Positions 1 through 6,806 of a DNA stretch of 26,611 bases are shown piece after piece. The DNA comes from Alphaproteobacteria bacterium (GTDB lineage: Bacteria > Pseudomonadota > Alphaproteobacteria > UBA8366), in NCBI GenBank assembly GCA_018665505.1, contig JABJCS010000615.1:1-26611 (forward strand), written 5' to 3'. The translations under genes and the position numbers were made by a program. Below the pieces are notes generated by a model. The model was not told the origin of the DNA and did no database searches. It saw nothing but the letters and a program-made list of their open reading frames with translations. Position 1 is the first letter of the stretch; every line of letters begins with the position of its first letter.

Positions 1-357
1 AACCGCGCCTCCGCCATAGGCGAGACCGTTCATCATCGCGATTGTGGGCTTTTTCGAAGCGCTGATCTCATAAGCGCCTTTCATATAGACATCTCGTTTC
101 GCGTCGAGTTCAGCCTCGTTCAGCTTAACGTCGTTTTCGCGTTGTTCGTGAATGTCGCCGCCCGCCGTGAAGGCCTTGTCGCCAGAGCCGGTAATCACGA
201 TACAACCGACATCGTCATCCCCGTCCGCTTGGCGAACTGCATCATGCAGTTCCACATTGAGGTGCTGGTTCATCGCGTTGAGAACTTCCGGGCGGTTCAG
301 TGTGATGACCGCGACGCCGTCCTCGTGATCGACCAAAACGTGATCGTAATTGGACAT
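1..357 (-). CDS. Enoyl-CoA hydratase/isomerase family protein (N-terminal 119 residues; cut by window edge)
   Basis: The frame read leftwards from an ATG at 355-357 stays open to position 1, so the C-terminal half lies outside the window. The start has a good Shine-Dalgarno (GGAG about 7 bases upstream). The protein begins MSNYDHVLVDHEDGVAVITLNRPEVLNAMN, here split as MSNYDHVLVDHEDG then VAVITLNRPEVLNAMN, the classic crotonase opening strand. It continues with a D-K-A-F-T-A-G-G-D-I stretch (near residues 60-69), the first oxyanion-hole segment that binds the acyl-CoA carbonyl, and AYGGGA at the cut edge is the start of the second. Crotonases hydrate or isomerise acyl-CoA thioesters in the cytosol. 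The gene follows the CMD-family gene by 14 bases, so the two are probably co-transcribed. The catalytic acid/base residues lie beyond the edge, so hydratase, isomerase or hydrolase activity cannot be distinguished. Confidence 0.93.
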   Translation of the reverse strand, partial: MSNYDHVLVDHEDGVAVITLNRPEVLNAMNQHLNVELHDAVRQADGDDDVGCIVITGSGDKAFTAGGDIHEQRENDVKLNEAELDAKRDVYMKGAYEISASKKPTIAMMNGLAYGGGAV

Positions 358-371
358 GTAAACTCTCCTTC

Positions 372-881
372 TTAGCTTTGCAGGTCGACGCCGAACGTGA
401 CCAAAAATTTGGACGTCATGATGTAGAAACCGATGGCGAGGTGCAGTTCGACCAAGGCGCCTTGCGTCAACTGCCCTTGCAACCGTTCGAACAGTTCGTC
501 CGATACCTTGTCTGTTGTGACTACTTCGTCGGTGAAGCGCAGCACGTCTTTTTCCAGATCGGAATAAGCGTCCGCCGTTGCTCCTTCCTCAAGTGCGTCG
601 ATCTTCACGTCTTCCAACCCGACGCCCTTACCGATCCGTTTGTGTGCGATAACCTCGTAGTCGGATTTGCACAGAATGCCTGCCCGTGTGATCGCCAACT
701 CCCGCAGACCAGAATCGAGTTCACCCTTGAAGCGAATGGCGTTACCCATGCGGACATAGGTTTCAAAATGCGACGGCGAATGGGCCAGCATTCGGAAAAT
801 ATTCTTATGATCTAGCTTGCCGAGTAGTTCCTGCACGCGATCGTTCGCGTTATCGGCGTTAACGTAATCCATGCGGGCCAT
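372..881 (-). CDS. Carboxymuconolactone decarboxylase (CMD/AhpD-like) family protein
   Basis: A 169-residue all-helical protein. The central segment ELAITRAGILCKSDYEVIAH (residues 61-80) is the signature of the CMD family, followed by the usual helix GVGLEDVKIDAL and a C-terminal helix ending FLVTFGVDLQS. The AhpD-type CxxC peroxidase pair is absent (a single Cys71 at that site), so a thiol-peroxidase role is unlikely. Tyr75 and His80 occupy the positions where small-molecule decarboxylases or dehydratases of this fold keep polar residues. The start is supported by AGGAG six bases before the ATG at 879-881. It lies just upstream of the enoyl-CoA hydratase gene, which suggests a shared role in degrading a carboxylic or aromatic acid. 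Specific substrate unknown. Confidence 0.85.
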   Translation of the reverse strand: MARMDYVNADNANDRVQELLGKLDHKNIFRMLAHSPSHFETYVRMGNAIRFKGELDSGLRELAITRAGILCKSDYEVIAHKRIGKGVGLEDVKIDALEEGATADAYSDLEKDVLRFTDEVVTTDKVSDELFERLQGQLTQGALVELHLAIGFYIMTSKFLVTFGVDLQS

Positions 882-1194
882 GCATTGCTCCTATGTTTAG
901 GTAACAGGTGAATATTCTTTCAAATTAATCCCCGATTACGTTCGATCCAGTTCCCGACGATCCATGTGGAGTTTGAATATTTCTTATTCCGCATATCCGG
1001 CAAAGATTTCTTGAATAAAGTCCGGACATTAATTATCTGCCCCTCCAACAGCGGGAAAATGAAACTCCGCCGCCGATATCATGTGTGTTGATGATTATTC
1101 GCGGCGCGAAATTTCTCCGCAATTTTCAATGACGTATTATTGGATTGTCTATGCCCTTGTCTGCCAGAGGGTGTCGACAAGGCGAGGAACTATT
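882..1194. other. Intergenic region between divergent CMD-family and PAS genes
   Basis: This stretch of about 310 bases is visibly richer in A+T than the flanking genes and holds no convincing coding sequence. It must carry the promoters of the two divergent genes. A short palindrome GAATATTC lies at 910-917 and a near-copy (GAATATTT) at 975-982. A weak promoter-like pair for the plus strand is TTGAAT at 1011-1016 with TTATCT at 1033-1038. Nothing stronger was seen. Confidence 0.4.
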
Positions 1195-1707
1195 GTGTCC
1201 GAATTTAGTGATTTACCAAGAGATTGTCATCCCACGATACGTGGTGTGGCCGAATACTGGATGTCCATTCATCCGTCTCCGGACGTATTGCCGGGCCGAG
1301 TTGACTTCGATCCGATAGAACTTCCCGCCGATGTGTGGCCGTTCCTGGTGCTTTCCGAAGTGTTAAGCCAGACTCCGTTCGACGTGCGATACAAAGTTGT
1401 TGGGACGGAAGTGGTCAATTTAGATGGCTATGATGCAACAGGGATGAAATTATCCGAGTGCCCTGTCATACGAGATCGGGAAGAAATCATCTCGGATTAT
1501 CGTGTCGCGATCGATTGCGGAAGAATGAGTTTTCGCCGCGTTATTTTCTTCGATATCCGGCGAGGCTTCGAAATGACGATAGAGCGCGGCCACTTTCCGC
1601 TGGCGGCAAACGGCAATGACGTGGATATGATCCTGACAACAATTGTAAAGCTAGAGCGTAAAAATTCCGAGCGGAACGAAGCTCTGCTGCCGCGGTTGTG
1701 TGGTTAG
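1195..1707 (+). CDS. Small PAS-domain protein (PAS_5-like)
   Basis: The start is placed at the GTG at 1195 because GAGG stands 7 bases upstream and protein similarity begins right after it. An ATG at 1081 in the same frame would add 38 residues that look non-coding. The 170-residue product is nearly all one domain: a helix VAEYWMSIHPS, the stretch LPADVWPFLVLSEVL, then FDVRYKVVGTEVVNLDGYDATGM, where an R-Y-hydrophobic-V-G-T strand leads into a G-x-D-x-T-G-M loop. This is the typical core of the single-domain PAS_5 family abundant in Rhodospirillales-like alphaproteobacteria. No histidine kinase, GGDEF or DNA-binding domain is attached, so it is probably a small sensor or adaptor. Its TAG stop overlaps the serA TAA stop on the other strand. 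Confidence 0.8.
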   Translation: MSEFSDLPRDCHPTIRGVAEYWMSIHPSPDVLPGRVDFDPIELPADVWPFLVLSEVLSQTPFDVRYKVVGTEVVNLDGYDATGMKLSECPVIRDREEIISDYRVAIDCGRMSFRRVIFFDIRRGFEMTIERGHFPLAANGNDVDMILTTIVKLERKNSERNEALLPRLCG

Positions 1708-2957
1708 GACGGCTGATTCAGTACCCGTGCGCGAATGGTGCCGGAAAGCCCGCGAATCTCACGCAGAATGTCTTCCGCATCGGTGCGCACGCCGTCGGTG
1801 TCCAGGACCACATAGCCGATTTCGCCGTCGGTCTGATAATGCTGAGCGGCGATGTTAACGCCGAAGCGGGCGAAGACTTCGTTCAGTTTGCCGAGTTCGC
1901 CCGGCATGTTCCGCTGTACCTGAATAAAGCGTATGCCATCCGGCCGAGGGGAGAGCTGTACCTGCGGAAAGTTCACGGCACCCACGGTCGATCCGACATC
2001 GGAATACTCGATCAGTTTGCGGGTGACCTCCTCGCCGATACGCTCTTGGGCTTCTTCCGTGGAGCCGCCCACATGCGGCGTCAGGATGACGTTCGGTGCA
2101 CCTTGTAGCGGCGAGGTGAAACGGTCCGCATTTGAAGACGGTTCGACTGGGAAGACGTCGATCGCCGCCCCGCCGAGCTTCCTGCTTTGCAATGCTGCCG
2201 CCAAGGCGTCGAGATCGACGACTGTGCCGCGCGAATTGTTGATTAAGAAGGCGCCGTCTTTCATGCGGGCGATCTCCGCTGCACCAATCATGCGGTCGGT
2301 CGCCGGTGTCTCCGGTACGTGTAAGGTGACAATATCGCTGCGGGTAAGGAGATCATTGAGTGAGGCGGCGGGCTCCACATTGCCGTGGCGCAGCTTGTCG
2401 GTGTGATCGTGATAGATCACGCGCAGTCCCATGGATTCGGCGAGAACGGCGATCTGGCTACCGATATTACCGTAGCCGACAATACCAAGAGTCTTGCCCC
2501 GCACTTCGCGGCTTCCGGCCGCCGATTTCTCCCACCCGCCCTCATGAGCCGCGACCGAGCGGGGAAAGATGCGCCGAAACAGCATGACGATTTCTGCAAT
2601 AGTCAATTCAGCGACGCTGCGGGTATTGGAGAACGGCGCATTGAAAACGGGAATCCCCTTGAGGCGAGCCGCGTCGAGATCGATCTGATTGGTACCTACC
2701 GAAAAACAGCCGACGGCGATCAAGGTATTTGCGGCGTCAATGACCGGACTAGTGATTTGGCTGCGCGATCGGATACCGAGAATGCGCACACCTTGGAGGG
2801 CCTCGGTCAATGCGTCGCCATCGAGGGCCTTCGGCAACCGCTCGATATTCGAGTACCCGGCAGTGCCGAGGGCGGCAACCGCCGTCTCTGCGATACCTTC
2901 GAGTAATAGAAACTTGATCTTTTCTTTTGGAAGCGATGGATTCTGGACGAGCGCCAT
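1704..2957 (-). CDS. serA: D-3-phosphoglycerate dehydrogenase
   Basis: A 417-residue enzyme catalysing the NAD-dependent first step of serine synthesis, 3-phosphoglycerate to 3-phosphohydroxypyruvate, in the cytosol. It matches the short E. coli-type SerA (about 410 residues) along its length: KIKFLLLEGI at the start, GCFSVGTNQIDLDAA (84-98), FNAPFSNTRSVAELTI, the Rossmann motif GYGNIG (161-166), catalytic Arg243 in SRGTVVD, Glu272 in VEP, His295 in TPHVGGSTEEAQ, and a C-terminal ACT domain (about 343-417) that in this family binds serine for feedback inhibition. The ATG at 2955-2957 lies 6 bases after a perfect 15-bp stem-loop (2964-3005) whose 3' arm contains the only GGA-like ribosome-binding sequence. 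Upstream neighbour is a PNPOx-like gene; downstream it converges on the PAS gene. Confidence 0.96.
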   Translation of the reverse strand: MALVQNPSLPKEKIKFLLLEGIAETAVAALGTAGYSNIERLPKALDGDALTEALQGVRILGIRSRSQITSPVIDAANTLIAVGCFSVGTNQIDLDAARLKGIPVFNAPFSNTRSVAELTIAEIVMLFRRIFPRSVAAHEGGWEKSAAGSREVRGKTLGIVGYGNIGSQIAVLAESMGLRVIYHDHTDKLRHGNVEPAASLNDLLTRSDIVTLHVPETPATDRMIGAAEIARMKDGAFLINNSRGTVVDLDALAAALQSRKLGGAAIDVFPVEPSSNADRFTSPLQGAPNVILTPHVGGSTEEAQERIGEEVTRKLIEYSDVGSTVGAVNFPQVQLSPRPDGIRFIQVQRNMPGELGKLNEVFARFGVNIAAQHYQTDGEIGYVVLDTDGVRTDAEDILREIRGLSGTIRARVLNQPS

Positions 2958-2963
2958 GAAGTT

Positions 2964-3005
2964 CTGTCCGGTATCTGAAAAGGAAGGCGATCAGATACCG
3001 GACAG
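2964..3005 (-). promoter_or_regulatory. Perfect 15-bp stem-loop between PNPOx gene and serA
   Basis: CTGTCCGGTATCTGA at 2964-2978 is the exact reverse complement of TCAGATACCGGACAG at 2991-3005, with a 12-base loop. It begins about 20 bases after the PNPOx stop and ends 6 bases before the serA ATG. No U-run follows on the minus strand, so a classic intrinsic terminator is doubtful. The 3' arm includes the GGA that would serve as serA ribosome-binding site, so folding would hide it. It could be a terminator, an attenuator-like control of serA, or an operator. Confidence 0.7.
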
Positions 3006-3026
3006 CGCCGCTAGGTGCAACACGCT

Positions 3027-3965
3027 CTATTCGCTGAGACGGTCCAGAAACGGTGAATACTCGCCGAACCGCCATTGGATCGGCATGCCGCCGATGATAC
3101 GGACGCCTTTAGTCGGGCGGATGCGGATAATACGCTCCGCACCGGGCAAGGCGTCGACGTCAGGGCCGTCCCAAACAATTTCCGCATTACCGGTCAAGCG
3201 CAGCAGGTCGCCATTCTCGAAATCGATGAACAGCAATCCGGCCCGGCCCGTCAGCGAGATATTACCGAGTGTGGAGAACTGCCGATTGCCCGCATAATCC
3301 GGGAATTCAAGCACGCCGTCTTCCGTGACCTGCACGAAACCAGGTTTACCCCCGCGGTGCGACGCATCCGCCCCTTCCGCAGCGGAGCCGTCAGCGCGCC
3401 CCGCACTAGTAGCGATGAACAGCGTGTCCGAGCGTTCGATCAAGGCGATGTCCGAGGTATCCATGATGTCGAATGTTTCCGTAGTAGCCTCTTTCGGCGC
3501 GGCAGAAGCGACGACATCCCGTGTTTGAATATACTGCGGACAATTGCCGAAACTTTGCTCGACCGTGATACCAAACCCGGTGTCATCCACGGTACCGACG
3601 GCGCCGTTCAAGCGATTGCGACGACGGGTCTCGAACTGCAGGCCGAGGCCACCGATCTTCGCACCGGCAGTCAGGTGTTTGCGCAAGGGGTCGTCTTTGG
3701 AGGGCAGTGCATTCACCCGTAGCACCGTTCCGTCGGATGCGTCCAAAAACCCCGGCGCGCCCGTCAAGACCGTCGCCCACGGCCAACCCTGGTCATCTTG
3801 CCAACCGAGAAAGATCGATGGCAATTGCTCGAAGAACGCTTGGTGCTGCTCGACCATGTAAGAGCGGATTACCTTGCGGCCGATCTTCTCGATTTTATCG
3901 CGCAGACCGAAGCGTTCTTGGATCGCGCGCTCGCCGGTGTGAAATGGAGAAGTATCAGTGGTCAT
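3027..3965 (-). CDS. Pyridoxamine 5'-phosphate oxidase-like FMN-binding split-barrel protein
   Basis: The 312-residue protein has the layout of the PNPOx-related family with two half-barrels: an N-terminal part with FFEQLPSIFLGWQDDQGWPWATVLTGAPGF and a C-terminal part with TLFIATSAGR, then GKPGFVQV and FPDYAGNRQFSTLGNIS, and finally GLLFIDFENGDLLRLTGNAEI. These strands form the FMN-binding core in the family. The end, MPIQWRFGEYSPFL, is typical of a subfamily sometimes fused to a ferredoxin-reductase module; no such fusion is present here. The substrate is not known and it is not expected to be the vitamin B6 oxidase PdxH, which is shorter and different. The ATG at 3963-3965 has AGGAC about 9 bases upstream. 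It follows the GST gene behind a hairpin terminator and precedes serA. Confidence 0.85.
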   Translation of the reverse strand: MTTDTSPFHTGERAIQERFGLRDKIEKIGRKVIRSYMVEQHQAFFEQLPSIFLGWQDDQGWPWATVLTGAPGFLDASDGTVLRVNALPSKDDPLRKHLTAGAKIGGLGLQFETRRRNRLNGAVGTVDDTGFGITVEQSFGNCPQYIQTRDVVASAAPKEATTETFDIMDTSDIALIERSDTLFIATSAGRADGSAAEGADASHRGGKPGFVQVTEDGVLEFPDYAGNRQFSTLGNISLTGRAGLLFIDFENGDLLRLTGNAEIVWDGPDVDALPGAERIIRIRPTKGVRIIGGMPIQWRFGEYSPFLDRLSE

Positions 3966-4000
3966 GGCATTTGTCCTAACGTGTTATGAGATGCGGAGAA

Positions 4001-4036
4001 AGGACCGATGGAGGCGGTTCGACGCCCATCGGTCCT
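4001..4036 (-). terminator. Stem-loop following the GST gene
   Basis: AGGACCGATGG at 4001-4011 is a perfect inverted repeat of CCATCGGTCCT at 4026-4036, with a 14-base loop. It lies 6 bases past the stop codon of the minus-strand GST gene, and on that strand the 3' arm runs into TTTCTCC, a short pyrimidine tract. It looks like a factor-independent terminator, with only a weak U-tract, and sits before the PNPOx gene. Confidence 0.65.
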
Positions 4037-4042
4037 CCTGGG

Positions 4043-4669
4043 TCAGGCGGCTATGGGCAAAGCGGATTTATGCATACCGATAAATTTGGGCAGAGCTTCG
4101 ACCCTCGCGATCCAGGCGCGCACGTTTGGGTAGCCATCGAGAGCGACACCGCCTTCCGGTGCGTGGGCGACGTAGCTATAAATCGCGACGTCGGCGATGG
4201 TCGGCCGTCCGGCAACCAGAAAATCGAGACCTTCGAGCGTCGTATTAAGTTCGCTCAAGAATACGTGGGCAATTTCCTTTGCCTTCGCGTGATCCAATCC
4301 AGCGCCGAACAGGGTAACCAAACGCGCTGCAGCGGTGCCATTGGCAACATCGGTGATGGCGCGGGAGAGCCAGTGTTGGATCGCCGCCGCGTTCGCCGCG
4401 TCACGGGGCATCCAGGTGCCATCGTCATGTTTGGTCGCGAGGTAGACCAGAATGGCGTTGGATTCGGTAATCACGTTGTCGCCATCAATCAGTACCGGAA
4501 CCTGCGCTTTCGGGTTGAGGGCCAGAAACGGTGCGGTCTTTTGCTCTCCCGACATCAAATCCACTTCAACGAGCTTATGTTCGACCCCAAGCAGATTGAG
4601 AAAAAGCTCCGCCCGGTGTGAGTTGCCGGAAAGCGGGTGGCGATAAAGAGTGGTGGGTTGCTGTGTCAT
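4043..4669 (-). CDS. Glutathione S-transferase family protein
   Basis: A 208-residue GST. The N-terminal thioredoxin-like domain (about 1-80) shows LYRHPLSGNSHRAELFL, with Ser12 or Ser15 as the likely glutathione-activating residue, the cis-proline segment KAQVPVLIDGD, and the ITESNAILVYLA segment whose Glu-Ser pair binds the gamma-glutamyl group. The C-terminal helical domain (about 90-200) contains RPTIADVAIYSYV with the N-capping box Asp typical of GSTs. It acts in the cytosol on an unknown electrophile. GGAG lies about 9 bases before the ATG at 4667-4669. It is divergent from a LysR-type regulator and shares with it a 128-base region carrying a palindrome, so it is the likely target of that regulator. 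A hairpin terminator follows it. Confidence 0.92.
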   Translation of the reverse strand: MTQQPTTLYRHPLSGNSHRAELFLNLLGVEHKLVEVDLMSGEQKTAPFLALNPKAQVPVLIDGDNVITESNAILVYLATKHDDGTWMPRDAANAAAIQHWLSRAITDVANGTAAARLVTLFGAGLDHAKAKEIAHVFLSELNTTLEGLDFLVAGRPTIADVAIYSYVAHAPEGGVALDGYPNVRAWIARVEALPKFIGMHKSALPIAA

Positions 4670-4737
4670 TGGTCTTTCTCCTAGATCCAGTGTTTGCCGT
4701 CTTGCGGCGTTGCAGGAGAAGTAACGGGCTTTGAGTT

Positions 4738-4743
4738 ATTTTA
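4738..4743 (-). promoter_or_regulatory. Candidate -10 box of the GST promoter
   Basis: On the minus strand these bases read TAAAAT, five of six to the sigma-70 -10 consensus. The palindrome at 4759-4773 then covers the -35 zone, where no good -35 hexamer is seen; this would fit activation or repression by the divergent LysR protein. Weak evidence on its own. Confidence 0.3.
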
Positions 4744-4758
4744 TTACCGGGAAAATAC

Positions 4759-4773
4759 GAGTAATATTTACTC
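4759..4773. promoter_or_regulatory. Palindrome GAGTAA-TAT-TTACTC, likely LysR operator
   Basis: A perfect 6+3+6 inverted repeat lies in the intergenic region between the divergent GST and LysR genes, 24 bases before the LysR start. LysR-type regulators commonly bind interrupted palindromes with a T-N11-A core in exactly such divergent regions and control both themselves and the neighbour. Confidence 0.55.
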
Positions 4774-4797
4774 ATAAAGTGCAATAATGGGTGACAC

Positions 4798-5709
4798 ATG
4801 GAAAACGTGGTGCGCATGCGTGCCTTTGCGCGGACGGTCGAAAGCGGGAGTTTTTCGGCCGCTGGTCGGCAGACCGGTGTGGCACCGTCTTCGGTCTCCC
4901 GGCATATCGCGGAGCTAGAGGAAGAGCTAGGTGCGCGGCTGTTCCACCGGACGACCCGCAAGCTGAGTCTGACGGAGTCCGGGTCGCTCTACTACGAGCA
5001 CGTGTTGCGAATTCTGGCCGCGATTGACGACGCGAAGCTGGCACTTTCCAGTCTCGATGGCGCGCCGAGCGGCGTCTTACGGGTCACCGCGCCCGGCCCC
5101 ATCGCGCGGCAACTCACAGCGCGAGTGCTACCGGGTTTCCTCGAGCAGTATCCCGCCATCCAGGTGCTGTGGTTGGTCAGCGATCACTTGGTGGACCTGG
5201 TCGAGCAACGCCTCGATGTGGCGCTCCGTCTCGGTCGTCTACAGGATTCAAGCCTGACTGCGCGTACGATCGGCAATAGCCGCCGGATTGTTTGCGCTAG
5301 TCCCGACTATGTCGCTCGTCATGGAAAGCCCGCTTGTCCCGCCGACCTCGCGGCGCATTCCTGCGTGTTGTTTCGCGAGCATCCTGGCCGAAATCGATGG
5401 GAATTCGCCGGGCCGGAAGGATCGGTCGGCGTCGATGTCGGCGGTGCTATCATCTCTAATCATGTGGATACACTGATATCAGCTGCCGTGGCAGGGATCG
5501 GGATCTGCATGTTGCCGGATTGGAACATGGGAATGGAACTGGCCGAGGGGAAACTCATTGAATTGCTGCCGGACTACGAGTTGATACCGTCCAGCACGCC
5601 CGTCAACGCGGTCTTCCCTTATCAACATCAGGTCCCGCCCAAGTTGCGCGTGTTTATCGACTACTTGGTCGAACATGCAGCCGAAATTATGGTGCTACCG
5701 GGGCGCTGA
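4798..5709 (+). CDS. LysR-family transcriptional regulator
   Basis: A 303-residue regulator of normal family length. Residues 1-60 form the winged helix-turn-helix: MRAFARTVESGSFSAAGRQ, then VAPSSVSRHIAELEEELGARLF and HRTTRKLSLTESG. The rest (about 90-290) is the two-lobed periplasmic-binding-like effector domain with GVLRVTAPGPIARQ, the inter-lobe region, and HVDTLISAAVAGIGICMLPDW, the usual second-lobe motif. It acts as a cytoplasmic tetramer in this family, with an unknown small-molecule inducer. It is divergent from the GST gene, and the palindrome at 4759-4773 is the likely binding site. The ATG at 4798 is the only start that keeps the complete DNA-binding domain. It converges on lpxR-like gene 5763-6806. 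Confidence 0.94.
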   Translation: MENVVRMRAFARTVESGSFSAAGRQTGVAPSSVSRHIAELEEELGARLFHRTTRKLSLTESGSLYYEHVLRILAAIDDAKLALSSLDGAPSGVLRVTAPGPIARQLTARVLPGFLEQYPAIQVLWLVSDHLVDLVEQRLDVALRLGRLQDSSLTARTIGNSRRIVCASPDYVARHGKPACPADLAAHSCVLFREHPGRNRWEFAGPEGSVGVDVGGAIISNHVDTLISAAVAGIGICMLPDWNMGMELAEGKLIELLPDYELIPSSTPVNAVFPYQHQVPPKLRVFIDYLVEHAAEIMVLPGR

Positions 5710-5722
5710 ATGAGTGACCAAT

Positions 5723-5739
5723 CCTGAGCTTGTCGAAGG
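5723..5739. repeat. Dispersed-repeat-like 17-mer between convergent genes
   Basis: CCTGAGCTTGTCGAAGG lies in the 53-base gap between the convergent LysR and LpxR-like genes. The same word, and its reverse complement, recurs widely in intergenic regions of many proteobacterial genomes as I recall, so I take it as one arm of a dispersed repeat. Only one arm is present here and no other copy was noticed in the window. Confidence 0.5.
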
Positions 5740-5762
5740 CGGACCGTGCTGACTGACGCGCT

Positions 5763-6806
5763 CTAATACCGCATCGAAATAGCCAGCGCGCCGTAGCGGT
5801 CACCACGGCGTTGATGTTCAAACTCCCGGGAGCGGAAGACGTGGGTGAAGGCGATGCGGATATTTTCGTAATACGCGGCCAGGCCCAGCTGAAAGTCGCC
5901 GACGAACACGCGGCGATCCACAGAATGGCTATCGGAGAAGGTATTGCCGTCGAGGAATATATTGTGAGCTACACCGCGCAGGTCCGCACCGGCAAACAGG
6001 TACCAGCCGAAATTATTGGACGGCTCAATAGCGGCCAATCCGGAGAGGGCGGGTTGGATTAATGGTGGTCCGTAGTCTACCGAGAGTGATTGCCCGAACC
6101 GCGCTGTGGCGCCGGCATGGAACATCCTCATGACGTTCCCTACCGCGCCTCCTAAGTGCGGCACTACATCGAACTCGAACCCGCTGGTTCGCCAAGGTGC
6201 GGGGCGCCACTTGCGCTCGAAAATCATCATGATGCCCAGCTCGTTATCGAGCTGATTGTCCCAGCCATTCGAGCGCGCGACGCCAATGAGGTCGTGATAG
6301 TTGTTCTGAACTTCCTCACCCAGGGCATAGGGGCCGACGACGCCGAGATTGAGCTCGACACTGTCCAAGGTATCGAACTCGATGCCGAAATTTGCCCGCC
6401 GTGTCTCCGCATGCACTGAGGCGCCGAGATAGAGCCAACCCGCATAGGGACGGTCGTTTGGGATTAGGGTGACGGCGTCGGTATCTTCGGGGGTGAACAT
6501 GCTATGGCCTCCCGAAAATCCAGCCCGCCCCGCGCGAAGATCAGCGAAGGGATAGAGCATCTCCAGCAGGTTCTTGCTCCAGTCCGGGCCGTCCTCGTGC
6601 CGGTCGGAAATCCAGGCAAATCGAATGCCGTTGGTGTAGTGGCGGTCCGTATTGGTGATCCGGTCGTTCTCTATCTGCACGGTATAGGTGCCGCGCAGCC
6701 ATACGCGGTCTTCTTCCGCCGTGGAGACGCTTGGGAATATCAGTGCCGCGACAATTAGTCCGGCATGTACACAGCCGAAATTCACGCGGCTTCGGGCTCC
6801 GGCCAC
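5763..6806 (-). CDS. LpxR-family lipid A 3'-O-deacylase (DUF2219), outer-membrane beta-barrel
   Basis: LpxR enzymes remove the 3'-acyloxyacyl group of lipid A in the outer membrane. The 347-residue product starts with a signal peptide (hydrophobic core about 15-28, cleavage near the A-E-E at 30-32). The mature part has IENDRITNTDRHYTNGIRF (45-63), whose Asn47-Asp48 pair and T-D-R-x-Y-T-N-G correspond to the conserved Ca-binding and active-site start of LpxR, then PNDRPYAGWLYLG (116-128), YGPP, and alternating strands ending in an aromatic residue (Tyr347), as barrels do. The start listed is a GTG inside the end of the upstream esterase gene; a second in-frame GTG at 6783-6785 would form a GTGA overlap with the esterase stop and give a protein seven residues shorter with no charged signal n-region. 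Confidence 0.85.
   Translation of the reverse strand: MAGARSRVNFGCVHAGLIVAALIFPSVSTAEEDRVWLRGTYTVQIENDRITNTDRHYTNGIRFAWISDRHEDGPDWSKNLLEMLYPFADLRAGRAGFSGGHSMFTPEDTDAVTLIPNDRPYAGWLYLGASVHAETRRANFGIEFDTLDSVELNLGVVGPYALGEEVQNNYHDLIGVARSNGWDNQLDNELGIMMIFERKWRPAPWRTSGFEFDVVPHLGGAVGNVMRMFHAGATARFGQSLSVDYGPPLIQPALSGLAAIEPSNNFGWYLFAGADLRGVAHNIFLDGNTFSDSHSVDRRVFVGDFQLGLAAYYENIRIAFTHVFRSREFEHQRRGDRYGALAISMRY

Noticed and set aside
894..923. Promoter pair TTGAAA (918-923) and TAAACA (894-899) on the minus strand for the CMD gene
   Set aside because: Transcription would start after or within the ribosome-binding site at 888-892, leaving no usable leader.
1081..1194. ATG at 1081 as start of the PAS protein
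   Set aside because: The added 38 residues show no family similarity and lack a ribosome-binding site, while the GTG at 1195 has GAGG 7 bases upstream. It remains possible.
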